Shown here: positions 16,493 through 24,961 of the stretch, piece after piece
Layout: each line of letters begins with the position of its first letter
Numbering within the stretch: position 1 is the first letter of the stretch
The notes under the pieces: model-generated
Seen by the model: the letters and a program-made list of their open reading frames with translations, nothing else
The model's database searches: none
Told to the model about the DNA's origin: nothing
DNA from: Candidatus Peregrinibacteria bacterium
GTDB lineage: Bacteria; Patescibacteriota; Gracilibacteria; Peribacterales; Peribacteraceae
Length of the DNA stretch: 64,000 bases
NCBI GenBank assembly: GCA_018648865.1
Contig: JABGQH010000013.1
Span: 124,001-188,000 of the forward strand
Direction of reading: 5' to 3'
Made by a program: the position numbers and the translations under genes

Positions 16493-18847
16493 CTAAACAA
16501 CCGCCATAACTTTGGAATGCTCTTTTTTGGCATCAGAGTCTGTTAGAGTCCTATCCGCAGCCCTATACTCAAAATGAAGAGTAGCCTTATACTCAGAACT
16601 ATCTGGTTCTGAATAAAGATCAACTAGATAGAGTGATTCTAAGAAATCAGACTTTTGTTGCATTTTTTTAAGCAAATCTTCCATAACATCAGCAGATGAT
16701 GCAGTGATTGTCTCGTCATACAAAACTGCAGGAAATTGAGGCAATGGGCTTTCTACGGTTACAACTGGATCAATACCAAATAAATCATCTATGTTGATTA
16801 TTGCAACGGATACACGATTCGCAATATCAAAGTTATCTCTAATGTTAGGTTTAACTTCAAACAGAGATCCAACTAGATTGTCTCCAACATATACGTCTGC
16901 AGTACGACCCTCATGGGCTGCAAGTGTTACTTCTTTTGATGGGCGAATAGTACAAACATATCCAGTGTCCTTTAGTGATGTAAACAAATCTCTTTTAATA
17001 CACAGGAATGGATCGTCCTTGATAGAAGTGCCCTTGCGTGATGTATATAACATCCCCAGTTCCGTACATTTATCTGAGTCTTTTCCAAAGACTGTACCAA
17101 TGTGAAATGTTTTAAATACATCCTCCACTTTATTTATATTCTCAGATACATGCTCCAAAAGTCTTGGCAAAACACTTGGCTGCATAAGGCTTAGTTCCTC
17201 TCCTATTGGGTTTTCTAGTCGCGCTGAATTTGCTGGATCCAAATTACATTTTTTTAATAATTCAGGACCAACTAAAGAAAGTGGTACACACTCAATAAAT
17301 TTTAAATCTTGTAATCCAAGACGCAAAGATTGCATTCTAAAATCTCTATCTGGAATAACAATAGAAGCAGATGGCATTACCTCTTCTATTGAGTCAAACC
17401 CATATATACGACCTACCTCTTCTATTAAATCATGTGGTTCAGCCAAGTCGCCCAACCTATGCAATGGGACAGTAACTGTTAGATCATCTTTCTTTTCGGC
17501 TACGCTACATCCTAAATCTTTTAAAATACTTACAATTCTTTTTGTAGGTATATCTACCCCCAACAATGAACGTGTTTTTTCTGCAGACAGATTAATTGAA
17601 ACCTCTTTACCATTATCTCCCCAAGAATCTAATACAGATACAATTTTTGCACCTGGTGCATGAGCTAAAAATAGCTCAATAGCACGATGGAATCCCTGCT
17701 GCGCAGTGATGTGAGGAATTCCTTTTTCGTAAATTGTTGCAGCCTCTGTCCTATGGCCTGTAGCAATAATACTCTTTCTGATATTAACTGGATCAACAAT
17801 CGCACTATGTAAAAGTATCTTTCGAGTTTTGCTGGTTGTAGAACTTCGTAATCCCCCCATTATTCCAAGTAAATCAAATATTCCTTTATCGTCACTCAAA
17901 ACTAATGCTCCATTTGGAAGCTCTCTTTCAATCTCGTCTAATGTAACTATTTTTTCTCCTTTCTTTGCAGCTCTCATATGGATGTCTCCTTTTATATCAT
18001 CTGCATCAAAACTATGTAGAGGCATACCAACCTCTGTAGATACAAAGTTAGTAATATCAACAGGTAGATTAATAGATCGCCAGTCAGCAGAAGCTAAACG
18101 AGCCTTCATGAATTCAGGAGTCACACCTATATCATCAATTTCTATAAGACATGCCATGTACCTTGGGACTAGTTTTTTATCCTCATTTTTAATTTTGAAA
18201 GGCAAAGGGTCTTTAGCAAATTTAGGAGAAGAATATTTAGGTTCTTTCTTCCAACTTGCGATCCCCATCGCAACACATTCGCGTGCGAATCCAACATGAG
18301 AAAACAGATCAGAACGATGAGCGATGCTGTGATTATCTATATGTAATACTGTGTCTTTTAAACCTAAGTAATCTTTAAGAGGATCACCGATACCTTTTTT
18401 GGAATCTCCTAAATCAATTACTTTGTCTCCTACTGCATCTGGGAAAAGCTTTGCAAGACCTAGCTCTTCTGCAGCACAAATCATTCCCTCACTTTGTTCA
18501 CCCCTAATCTTAACTGGTTCCAAAGTCATCATATCTTCTCCGTGCCATAAAACTCTGGCACCAATGTGAGCCAATGCAACATTCATTCCTTCTCGTAAAT
18601 TACTGCCTCCACATACAATCCTCTTTTCACCTTGATCAGTTTTAACATTACAAAGAGTAAGGCGATCTGCGTTAGGATGTTTCTGCATAGAAATTATTTT
18701 TCCCACGCAACATTTATCTAGCATTGCTCCTTGCTCTTCCACCTCTTCTACCTCTGCAGTATGCGCAGTTATTTCGGTAGCAATCTTTTGTGGATCGTTA
18801 TCTTTAAATGTTACAAAGTCTTGTAGCCATAGGTGCGATATTCTCAT
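16493..18847 (-). CDS. pheT: Phenylalanyl-tRNA synthetase beta subunit
   Basis: About 784 aa. It charges tRNA-Phe as an alpha2beta2 enzyme. Order: N-terminal MRISHLWLQDFVTF; EMAP-type tRNA-binding domain (KISMQKHPNADRLTLCNV...RIVCGGSNLREG...); B3/B4 editing region; B5; catalytic-like core; and an FDX-ACB domain at the end, EYRAADRTLTDSDA. The start is moved from 18895 to 18847 because the shorter form begins at the conserved N-terminus and has TATCCT 7 nt upstream. pheS is not adjacent. Confidence 0.95.
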   Translation of the reverse strand: MRISHLWLQDFVTFKDNDPQKIATEITAHTAEVEEVEEQGAMLDKCCVGKIISMQKHPNADRLTLCNVKTDQGEKRIVCGGSNLREGMNVALAHIGARVLWHGEDMMTLEPVKIRGEQSEGMICAAEELGLAKLFPDAVGDKVIDLGDSKKGIGDPLKDYLGLKDTVLHIDNHSIAHRSDLFSHVGFARECVAMGIASWKKEPKYSSPKFAKDPLPFKIKNEDKKLVPRYMACLIEIDDIGVTPEFMKARLASADWRSINLPVDITNFVSTEVGMPLHSFDADDIKGDIHMRAAKKGEKIVTLDEIERELPNGALVLSDDKGIFDLLGIMGGLRSSTTSKTRKILLHSAIVDPVNIRKSIIATGHRTEAATIYEKGIPHITAQQGFHRAIELFLAHAPGAKIVSVLDSWGDNGKEVSINLSAEKTRSLLGVDIPTKRIVSILKDLGCSVAEKKDDLTVTVPLHRLGDLAEPHDLIEEVGRIYGFDSIEEVMPSASIVIPDRDFRMQSLRLGLQDLKFIECVPLSLVGPELLKKCNLDPANSARLENPIGEELSLMQPSVLPRLLEHVSENINKVEDVFKTFHIGTVFGKDSDKCTELGMLYTSRKGTSIKDDPFLCIKRDLFTSLKDTGYVCTIRPSKEVTLAAHEGRTADVYVGDNLVGSLFEVKPNIRDNFDIANRVSVAIINIDDLFGIDPVVTVESPLPQFPAVLYDETITASSADVMEDLLKKMQQKSDFLESLYLVDLYSEPDSSEYKATLHFEYRAADRTLTDSDAKKEHSKVMAVV

Positions 18848-18854
18848 ATCGGAT

Positions 18855-18860
18855 AGGATA
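18855..18860 (-). promoter_or_regulatory. -10 TATCCT for pheT
   Basis: On the minus strand it ends 7 nt before the ATG at 18847. It supports the shorter pheT start and leaderless initiation. Confidence 0.5.
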
Positions 18861-18963
18861 CAGAAACAAAGCAGAAAATCCTTCTGTTTTTTCAAAAAAT
18901 AATAAAAAGACTCTCTTTGTGATACAATTTGAGAAAGTATTTTTAAACATTCCCCAATAACAC

Positions 18964-19206
18964 ATGTCTAAAAAGCAAAAAGGAACAATGGTAATAGATA
19001 TTGTAGCCTGGACCATTTGTACAATCTTATTCCTTTCAACGCTTGTAGCCTTAAAGGGAGCATATACTGCTCATTTTGGAATAAGAGGTATGGTTTTTGG
19101 TAGCTCTAGCTCATCCTTGTCATTAATAGCCTTAGCTCTAAATATAGCATTATGGGCAAAAAGCCTATGCTGGGCTACAGGACACTGTGGAAGCTGCAAA
19201 AAATAA
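18964..19206 (+). CDS. Hypothetical small membrane protein with Cys-rich tail
   Basis: 80 aa with two predicted TM helices (about 9-30 and 50-70) separated by a Gly/Ser loop (GMVFGSSSSS). It ends CWATGHCGSCKK; the three Cys and one His could bind a metal, but this is speculative. It is divergent from pheT. A TACAAT at 18922 would leave a leader of about 35 nt. No family recognised. Confidence 0.55.
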   Translation: MSKKQKGTMVIDIVAWTICTILFLSTLVALKGAYTAHFGIRGMVFGSSSSSLSLIALALNIALWAKSLCWATGHCGSCKK

Positions 19207-19261
19207 TTGCAAAATCTTAAGCAAAATAACAAAAAGTTGTGATACGCTCTGTTCCCATCAA

Positions 19262-19738
<477 letters not shown>

Positions 19739-20104
19739 ATGCCAAATCCTGAAGAAAATAGAACACCAGACGATAAAATAAACGGCAATAGAAACCCTAG
19801 ACTCATCATAGAAGCAACTCGCGGGTCAGAAAGATTTATAATAAATAGAACTAACGCAATTAGAAAAGCTGTTTTAGACAAATTAGCTGAAAGTACACCA
19901 ACCCCATATCACATAGAAGGAATAGCAGAGATTAGAATAGAAGGAGAAGAACCTCTAACTGTTAATCAGTTACTATTGCAACGCAGGGGTAAAACCTATG
20001 AGATACTGGCCGCATCTAGTTTTGGGGAGCCAGTTCCAGTAGAAAAAAGAAAAGATCCTGAAAAGAAAAAGAAGGAACCATGGCGACCATGGAAAAGAAA
20101 ATAG
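19739..20104 (+). CDS. Hypothetical protein with basic Trp-containing tail
   Basis: 121 aa, soluble, with no TM. The middle (LIIEATRGSERFIINRTNAIRKAVLDKL...) looks like a small mixed fold, and the last 20 residues are Lys/Arg-rich ending PWRPWKRK, which could contact nucleic acid or membrane. TAGTAT (19724-19729) ends 9 nt before the ATG. No family recognised. Confidence 0.6.
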   Translation: MPNPEENRTPDDKINGNRNPRLIIEATRGSERFIINRTNAIRKAVLDKLAESTPTPYHIEGIAEIRIEGEEPLTVNQLLLQRRGKTYEILAASSFGEPVPVEKRKDPEKKKKEPWRPWKRK

Positions 20105-20183
20105 CCTAAAAAAAGGCCTATAAAATAACCTATAAACACCACGTATTTTTAATACAGAATAATCTGCTAGTTTTTTAAGATTT

Positions 20184-20217
20184 GGCCGCCTCCACTACAT
20201 AAAGTAGGGAGGCGACC
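20184..20217 (-). terminator. Strong hairpin downstream of the sORF
   Basis: On the minus strand GGTCGCCTCC-CTAC pairs with GTAG-TGGAGGCGGCC around a short AT loop, about 20 nt after the sORF stop. It fits a transcript 3' end, but the T-run is poor, so factor-dependent termination or simple RNA protection is equally possible. Confidence 0.45.
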
Positions 20218-20236
20218 GAATTAGGAAGGCTGTGAA

Positions 20237-20347
20237 TCAGCGGTCCTTGTTGTGAGAATTTGAGGCTTTTCCTTTTTGAACATTACCTCGATTTCTTTTC
20301 CCACGCTTTCCATGACCGTGTCCACGATTCTTCTGCTCATTGGCCAT
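20237..20347 (-). CDS. 36-aa very basic small protein (sORF) with a real Shine-Dalgarno
   Basis: Not in the track. The minus-strand ATG at 20347 opens MANEQKNRGHGHGKRGKRNR and ends with TGA at 20237; about a third of residues are Lys/Arg and many are Gly, Asn or His, with no hydrophobic core. AGGAGG lies 7 nt before the ATG, nearly unique in this window where most genes lack any SD. The transcript has a predicted 140-nt leader with a hairpin and a promoter at 20497-20524. It could be a small RNA- or ribosome-binding protein. I recognise no family, and the ORF could also be chance within an ncRNA. Confidence 0.5.
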   Translation of the reverse strand: MANEQKNRGHGHGKRGKRNRGNVQKGKASNSHNKDR

Positions 20348-20398
20348 AATAGGCCCTCCTAAAAAAATTTCGAAACCCAAATTGAGTTCCAATTAACC

Positions 20399-20418
20399 TA
20401 GCGGCCTGCAGACCGCTA
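20399..20418 (-). promoter_or_regulatory. Hairpin in the sORF leader
   Basis: TAGCGG pairs with CCGCTA around a CTGCAG-containing loop, and flanking TTAACC and GGTTA can pair outside it. The start-codon area (GGCC-TATTAT-GGCC) can form a second small stem holding the ATG. A structured leader suggests regulation at the RNA level, unproven. Confidence 0.35.
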
Positions 20419-20496
20419 CCCACTTAAAAGCAGGTTACTCTGTACATAATCTATGTTTTTAAGGAGCAAAACGTATGTACTGATTTATCGATACAA

Positions 20497-20524
20497 ATAC
20501 TATCACTGCGCTAAGCAGAGTCAA
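20497..20524 (-). promoter_or_regulatory. Sigma-70-type promoter for the sORF transcript
   Basis: On the minus strand TTGACT, a 16-nt spacer, then TAGTAT. Transcription would start near 20490, about 140 nt before the sORF ATG, unlike the leaderless layout elsewhere. Confidence 0.55.
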
Positions 20525-20871
20525 TTATTACAATAGAACAAACTTATTAAAGTAAATAGTATAACTTATTTAAGTTAAGTCAAGTAGCAATATTCTTCAT
20601 AAAATTTACTCACTGGATTCATCAATTAATCAATTAATTGATGAGTTGGTGTGGTACCTCAAAACTATACGGTAACTGCTAAATTATTATTCTATATAAC
20701 CCCCTCTCCCCAACCCTCTCCCCACGGGAGAGGGAGACGAAATCCAAATAACTTTTTGAAATACGCTTAATCTTATTCTTATAGCTCAAAGCTTAAGTCT
20801 TAAAGCTATTTAAACTGCTTCACCAAACTTCGTCCTTTGGACTTCGCTTGGCACGCTGTTTTACTGGTAAA

Positions 20872-22125
20872 TCAGGTTCCCTCTTCCCAGCTTGCTAGAT
20901 ACTCTTTTTGCTCATCTGTAAGCTCATCTATATCTAGACCCATAGCTTCTAATTGAAGAGTTGCAATAGCATCGTCTATCTCTGGTGGTAGAGTAATAAC
21001 ATCGTTTTCTAACTTACCTCTATTCTTTGCCAAGAACTCACAAGCCAAAGCTTGTCCACAAAAACTCAAACTCATTACTTCACTTGGGTGTCCTTCTGCA
21101 GAAGCCAAGTTAACTAAACGTCCTTCGCCCGCGACATATATAACTCTTCCATTCTTTAGGGAATACTCATCTAGGTAATGGCGAACACGACGCTTGCTGG
21201 TGCTTACTTCATCTAGCTCAGCTATCGCTATCTCGTTATCAAAGTGACCAGAGTTAGCTAGAACTGTTCCATCTTTCATTTGCTCTATGTGCTCTGTTCT
21301 AATCACATGCTTGTTTCCAGTTACTGTTACAAAAATATTTCCTAGTTTAGCTGCATCTTCCATCTTCATTACACGGTTACCATCCATTGCAGCTTGCAAT
21401 GCACAGAATGAATCAACCTCTGTAACAATTACATTTGCTCCAAGTCCTTTAGCTCTCATTGCAACACCTTTACCACAACTACCATAGCCAACTACTACAA
21501 CTGTAGTACCTGCAACTAATATATTTGTAGAACGCAGTATTCCATCAAATGTAGATTGCCCCGTTCCATAATAGTTATCCATTAGATGCTTTGTCTTATT
21601 ATCGTTTACAGCAATCATAGGAATTTTTAGTGCTCCATCTTTTTTCATTGCATGTAGGCGGATAATTCCTGTTGTTGTTTCTTCGCATCCTCCAATTATT
21701 CCCTCTAATTGTTCAGGATATTTTTGGTGTATCAAAGTAACCAGATCACAACCATCATCAATAGTAATTTGAGGTTTGGTAGCAGCTACTTCGTTTAAGT
21801 ATGTGTAGTAATCCTCTGTTGTTTCCCCTTTGTATGCCCAAACACTTACACCCTCTTCTTCTGCAAGGGCTGCAGCTATGTCGTCTTGTGTACTAAGTGG
21901 ATTACAACCTGTAATTGCAACCTTTGCGCCACCTGCAACAAGCGTACGAACTAAGATTCCTGTTTCTTTAGTTACATGCAAAGCCATACCAATGGTTAGG
22001 CCTTCTAGTGGTTTTTCTTCTGCAAAATAATCACGAACTTTGCATAATGCTCCCATTCGCTTTTCTGCAATTTCTAAATTAAGTCTGCCTTGCTCGGCAA
22101 GAGATGGATCTTTGATTGATGACAT
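20872..22125 (-). CDS. ahcY: Adenosylhomocysteinase
   Basis: 417 aa. It splits S-adenosylhomocysteine into homocysteine and adenosine, relieving inhibition of methyltransferases. MALHVTKETGILVRTLVAGGAKV, IIGGCEETTTGIIRLHAM, NDNKTKHLMDNYYGTGQSTFDG and the NAD-binding VVVGYGSCGKGVAMRAKG are all family signatures. The C-terminal KPDHYRY tail of many homologues is replaced by SWEEGT. TATAAT lies 3 nt from the ATG on the minus strand. A PfkB-family kinase lies just upstream on the same strand and probably clears the adenosine. Confidence 0.95.
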   Translation of the reverse strand: MSSIKDPSLAEQGRLNLEIAEKRMGALCKVRDYFAEEKPLEGLTIGMALHVTKETGILVRTLVAGGAKVAITGCNPLSTQDDIAAALAEEEGVSVWAYKGETTEDYYTYLNEVAATKPQITIDDGCDLVTLIHQKYPEQLEGIIGGCEETTTGIIRLHAMKKDGALKIPMIAVNDNKTKHLMDNYYGTGQSTFDGILRSTNILVAGTTVVVVGYGSCGKGVAMRAKGLGANVIVTEVDSFCALQAAMDGNRVMKMEDAAKLGNIFVTVTGNKHVIRTEHIEQMKDGTVLANSGHFDNEIAIAELDEVSTSKRRVRHYLDEYSLKNGRVIYVAGEGRLVNLASAEGHPSEVMSLSFCGQALACEFLAKNRGKLENDVITLPPEIDDAIATLQLEAMGLDIDELTDEQKEYLASWEEGT

Positions 22126-22203
22126 AAAATTATAAGGAAATTTCGAAATGAAGTGTACCGACTGTTTTGCCTATATGCGACAAAGAAGTAAGGAAATCAA
22201 ATA

Positions 22204-23157
22204 CTACCATTTAGGCAACTCTTCTCCGTATGCTGATTTAGCTCTGCTTTTTAGGGCATCAATATCTAAATTTTTAAGGAGAGTTCCACGTTGTTCAACA
22301 GCAAAAGACCCCATTGCTGCGCCTAGCCTGCCTATATCTTTAAATGACCATCCAGAATCTAGTCCAAACAGCAATCCTGAGCGAAGGGCATCCCCTGCAC
22401 CAGTTGGATTAATTACTGAGCCTGCTTTGCAGGCTGGTATTTTAATTTCTTCTTCTTTGGTAATTATTCTCAAGCCATCTTCTCCCATTGTAATAACCAA
22501 AAAATCTAACTGATCAATAATATCTTGCTCAGAAGTATTTAACCTATCTGCAATAGAGTTCCACTCATAAGAATTAACTATCAACGCATTGCAATTATCT
22601 ATGCCTCGTTTAAGTTCATCGTCTCCAAATGAAAGTAATTGTTGCCCTGGATCAAATATTACTGGGATTTCGTTTTCGCAACACCAATCTATAGCTTTCA
22701 TCATAAGTGATGCATCCCTAGGGGAAACAATCGCATAAGAAATGTCTTCTTTTTGACTAGAAAGATCTGGCCATTTACCAGCTGCATCTGCACCAGGATG
22801 AAAGAATATTATATGGCGTTCACTTGTATCTGTTGCCAAGATTGCCGTTGCAGTCATTTTGCCTGTAACACGATCAATATATGAAACATCTATTCCTTTA
22901 TTAGATAACAAAGAAAGATATTCATCCCCATCGTCACCAACGCTAGATACAAGAATTGGATCTCCTCCTAATAATTGTAAATTATATGCAATATTTGAAC
23001 CGGTACCTCCGTAATGCCTCTCGAAATGAGGTGTAACAAATGCCAAAGACATAGAATCTAAAGAGGATGGATCTATACCATCTGTAAATGATCCATCGTA
23101 ATTTAGGAGCAAATCGTAAGCGATTGAACCTGTGATAAGGAGTTTTGTTGTAGCCAT
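22204..23157 (-). CDS. PfkB-family sugar/nucleoside kinase, probable adenosine kinase
   Basis: 317 aa, ribokinase fold: GSIAYDLLLNYDG at the N-terminus, FERHYGGTGSNIAYNLQLLGG (substrate Gly-Gly), MTATAILATDTSERHIIFFHPGA, and INPTGAGDALRSGLLFGL with the TGAGD anion hole and catalytic Asp. The family covers ribo-, fructo- and adenosine kinases. Adenosine kinase is inferred from the neighbouring adenosylhomocysteinase and the GGTGSNIA/FFHPGA pattern, which resembles bacterial adenosine kinases. Confidence 0.82.
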   Translation of the reverse strand: MATTKLLITGSIAYDLLLNYDGSFTDGIDPSSLDSMSLAFVTPHFERHYGGTGSNIAYNLQLLGGDPILVSSVGDDGDEYLSLLSNKGIDVSYIDRVTGKMTATAILATDTSERHIIFFHPGADAAGKWPDLSSQKEDISYAIVSPRDASLMMKAIDWCCENEIPVIFDPGQQLLSFGDDELKRGIDNCNALIVNSYEWNSIADRLNTSEQDIIDQLDFLVITMGEDGLRIITKEEEIKIPACKAGSVINPTGAGDALRSGLLFGLDSGWSFKDIGRLGAAMGSFAVEQRGTLLKNLDIDALKSRAKSAYGEELPKW

Positions 23158-23192
23158 ATGTAAAGTTATGAGTTATGAGCTGGGAAAAGACA

Positions 23193-23217
23193 TGAGCTTT
23201 AAGCTTTAAGCTTTGAG
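23193..23217. repeat. AGCTTTAAGC repeat at the 3' end of the IVS-protein gene
   Basis: Tandem AGCTTTAAGCTTTAAGCTTTGAG. The stop codon of the gene at 23199 and its last five codons (SKLKA) lie inside the repeat. Confidence 0.7.
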
Positions 23218-23558
23218 TAAAAAGAGTGCAACATACGACCAATTTCTTCAGTTAATTTTACTAATTCATCTCGTTGCTCAGAAGAAATGTATTCAAACTC
23301 ATAGGAAAGTAATATTTGTGTTTCCAGCTCAGCTAAAGATCCACGAGAAATTAATATAAAATTAGAAAATTCCTTATCAGAAGATCTTTGACTTCCTTCG
23401 GCAATATTTGAAGGAATAGAAACGGAACATCTCCTCATTTGAGATATAAGTCCATATTGTTCTTCTGTTGGAAAAAGTTTTGTCACTGAATACGTCTTTT
23501 TAGCCAAATCCATAGATTTAACCCAAATTTGTAACTTCTTATAAGACATTCCAATCAT
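23199..23558 (-). CDS. Four-helix-bundle protein, 23S rRNA intervening-sequence (IVS) family
   Basis: 119 aa. KLQIWVKSMDLAKKTYSVTKLFPTEEQYGLISQMRRCSVSIPSNIAEGSQR is the signature of the S23/IVP family first found in intervening sequences of 23S rRNA genes and common as stand-alone genes in CPR and Bacteroidetes; biochemical role unknown. The start may be Met4 (23549). AAGCTTAAAGC repeats sit at both ends (23193-23217 and 23575-23600), so the gene looks like a repeat-bounded cassette. Confidence 0.88.
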   Translation of the reverse strand: MIGMSYKKLQIWVKSMDLAKKTYSVTKLFPTEEQYGLISQMRRCSVSIPSNIAEGSQRSSDKEFSNFILISRGSLAELETQILLSYEFEYISSEQRDELVKLTEEIGRMLHSFYSKLKA

Positions 23559-23574
23559 GTAAACAGCTTAAAGC

Positions 23575-23600
23575 TCAAAGCTTAAAGCTCAAAGCTATTT
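23575..23600. repeat. AGCTTAAAGCTCAAAGC tandem repeat
   Basis: Two near-identical copies of AGCTTAAAGCTCAA in tandem, upstream of the IVS-family gene and of ugd. It forms the second boundary of the cassette. Confidence 0.7.
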
Positions 23601-23625
23601 AGGTGACATCTTTATTTCCAATCTC

Positions 23626-23631
23626 TAGACT
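23626..23631 (+). promoter_or_regulatory. -10 TAGACT for ugd
   Basis: Ends 7 nt before the ATG at 23639, supporting that start over the track's GTG at 23603. Confidence 0.5.
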
Positions 23632-23638
23632 AGTCTTA

Positions 23639-24961
23639 ATGAATCTCTCAGTAATTGGTACCGGGTATGTAGGCCTTGTTTCTGCGGCTTGTTTTGCAGA
23701 GCTGGGGCACACTGTTATTGGTGTAGATATAGACGAAGATAAGGTTAAAAAGCTAAAAAATGGAGAATGTATTATTTATGAACCAGGGCTAGAGGAAGTA
23801 TTAGAAAGAAATTTGAAAAGTGGAAGGTTATCTTTCACTACAGATCTAAAGGAAGCACTCCCAACAAGCACTGTTGTATTTAGTGCTGTTGCCACCCCGC
23901 CTAATGAAGATTTTTCTGCAGACTTAAAAGCAGTATTTATAGTTGCCCAGACGGTAGCAAAATATGCAGATCACGATTTGGTATTTGTAAATAAATCTAC
24001 TGTGCCAGTTGGTACAGGTAAAAAGTGTCAAAAATTAATTTCAGATACCTTAAAAGAGAGAGGTGTAACACACCATATCCCTGTTGTATCTAATCCCGAG
24101 TTCCTACGAGAAGGCTCTGCTGTAATGGACACATTACAGCCAGACAGAATAGTAGTTGGAATTAACGGAGACGACTGGTCAAAAGAAATTATAGATGAGC
24201 TATATCAACCGTTAACCAGAGTTGGTAAGCCAATGGTACACATGGACAGAGAAAGTGCAGAGATTGTGAAGTACGCAAGCAATGCGTTCTTGGCTACTAA
24301 AATTTCTTTTATAAACATGCTCTCTGAGCTTTGTGAACACACTGGAGCAAATGTGCGCAATGTTGCAAAAGGAATGGGTCTAGACGATCGCATAGGACCA
24401 CGTTTCTTGCATGCAGGTATTGGGTATGGAGGTAGTTGTTTCCCTAAAGATGTAAAAGCACTAATTGCACTAAGTAAAGAAACAGGCATACCTCTACCAA
24501 TAGTTCAGTCTACTTATGAGGTAAATCAGCATCAAAGAGATCGTTTCTTTAAAAAAGTACTAGATATACTCCCAGAGAAAGCAACTGTAGGACTTTGGGG
24601 GCTCAGTTTTAAACCAAAAACAGATGATATGCGGGAAGCCCCAGCATCTGATCTAATTATTGCGCTAGAAAAAGCAGGACACACAGTAAAAGCATTTGAT
24701 CCAATAGCTATGGATAATGCAAAAGCACTTCATCCAAATATTCAGTATGTTTCATCCCCTATGGAAGCAGCTAAAGATGCAAATACAGTAGTTCTGCTAA
24801 CTGAATGGGACGTATTTAGAGGTGTAAATATGGAGGAATTAAGCAATACAATGAAGGGGAAACATCTATTTGATGGAAGAAATATTTACGATGCACAGGA
24901 GGCCAAAAATGCAGGTCTTAAATACATTGGTATAGGAGTTAGTACATCAACCAAATCATGA
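23639..24961 (+). CDS. ugd: UDP-glucose 6-dehydrogenase
   Basis: About 440 aa. It oxidises UDP-glucose to UDP-glucuronate with NAD. It begins MNLSVIGTGYVGLVSAACFAE (Rossmann GxGxxG), carries the catalytic Cys in GYGGSCFPKDVKAL, and has the C-terminal domain LWGLSFKPKTDDMREAPA. The start is moved to 23639. Its TGA overlaps the ATG of the next epimerase by 4 nt, so the two form a UDP-glucuronate then UDP-galacturonate module opening the glycan block. Confidence 0.94.
   Translation: MNLSVIGTGYVGLVSAACFAELGHTVIGVDIDEDKVKKLKNGECIIYEPGLEEVLERNLKSGRLSFTTDLKEALPTSTVVFSAVATPPNEDFSADLKAVFIVAQTVAKYADHDLVFVNKSTVPVGTGKKCQKLISDTLKERGVTHHIPVVSNPEFLREGSAVMDTLQPDRIVVGINGDDWSKEIIDELYQPLTRVGKPMVHMDRESAEIVKYASNAFLATKISFINMLSELCEHTGANVRNVAKGMGLDDRIGPRFLHAGIGYGGSCFPKDVKALIALSKETGIPLPIVQSTYEVNQHQRDRFFKKVLDILPEKATVGLWGLSFKPKTDDMREAPASDLIIALEKAGHTVKAFDPIAMDNAKALHPNIQYVSSPMEAAKDANTVVLLTEWDVFRGVNMEELSNTMKGKHLFDGRNIYDAQEAKNAGLKYIGIGVSTSTKS

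Larger units (their letters stand above)
20105..20871. other. Long intergenic region: sORF, hairpins and repeats
   Basis: Between the hypothetical gene and sahH. It holds a GC-rich hairpin (about 20184-20217), a 36-aa minus-strand sORF with promoter and leader (20237-20524), an AT-rich stretch, a perfect 11-bp inverted repeat (CATCAATTAAT/ATTAATTGATG, 20620-20643), CCCTCTCCC-CAC-GGGAGAGGG (20714-20734), and AGCTTAAG-type and CTGTTTTACTG repeats (20783-20870). Confidence 0.7.

Noticed and set aside
17829-18299. 156-aa ORF antisense to pheT
   Set aside because: Typical open shadow frame of a long real gene; same for 8478-8960, 41577-42122 and 46598-47194.
20180-20520. The sORF region as tmRNA, RNase P RNA, 6S or SRP RNA
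   Set aside because: I could find none of the conserved core motifs of these RNAs there.
20714-20734. CCCTCTCCC/GGGAGAGGG as a terminator of the 19739 gene
   Set aside because: It is about 600 nt from that gene, has no T-run, and looks like a common GC-rich intergenic palindrome.
23193-23600. CRISPR-like array from repeated AAGCTTAAAGC units
   Set aside because: Units are short, variable and contiguous, with no constant-length spacers and no cas genes.
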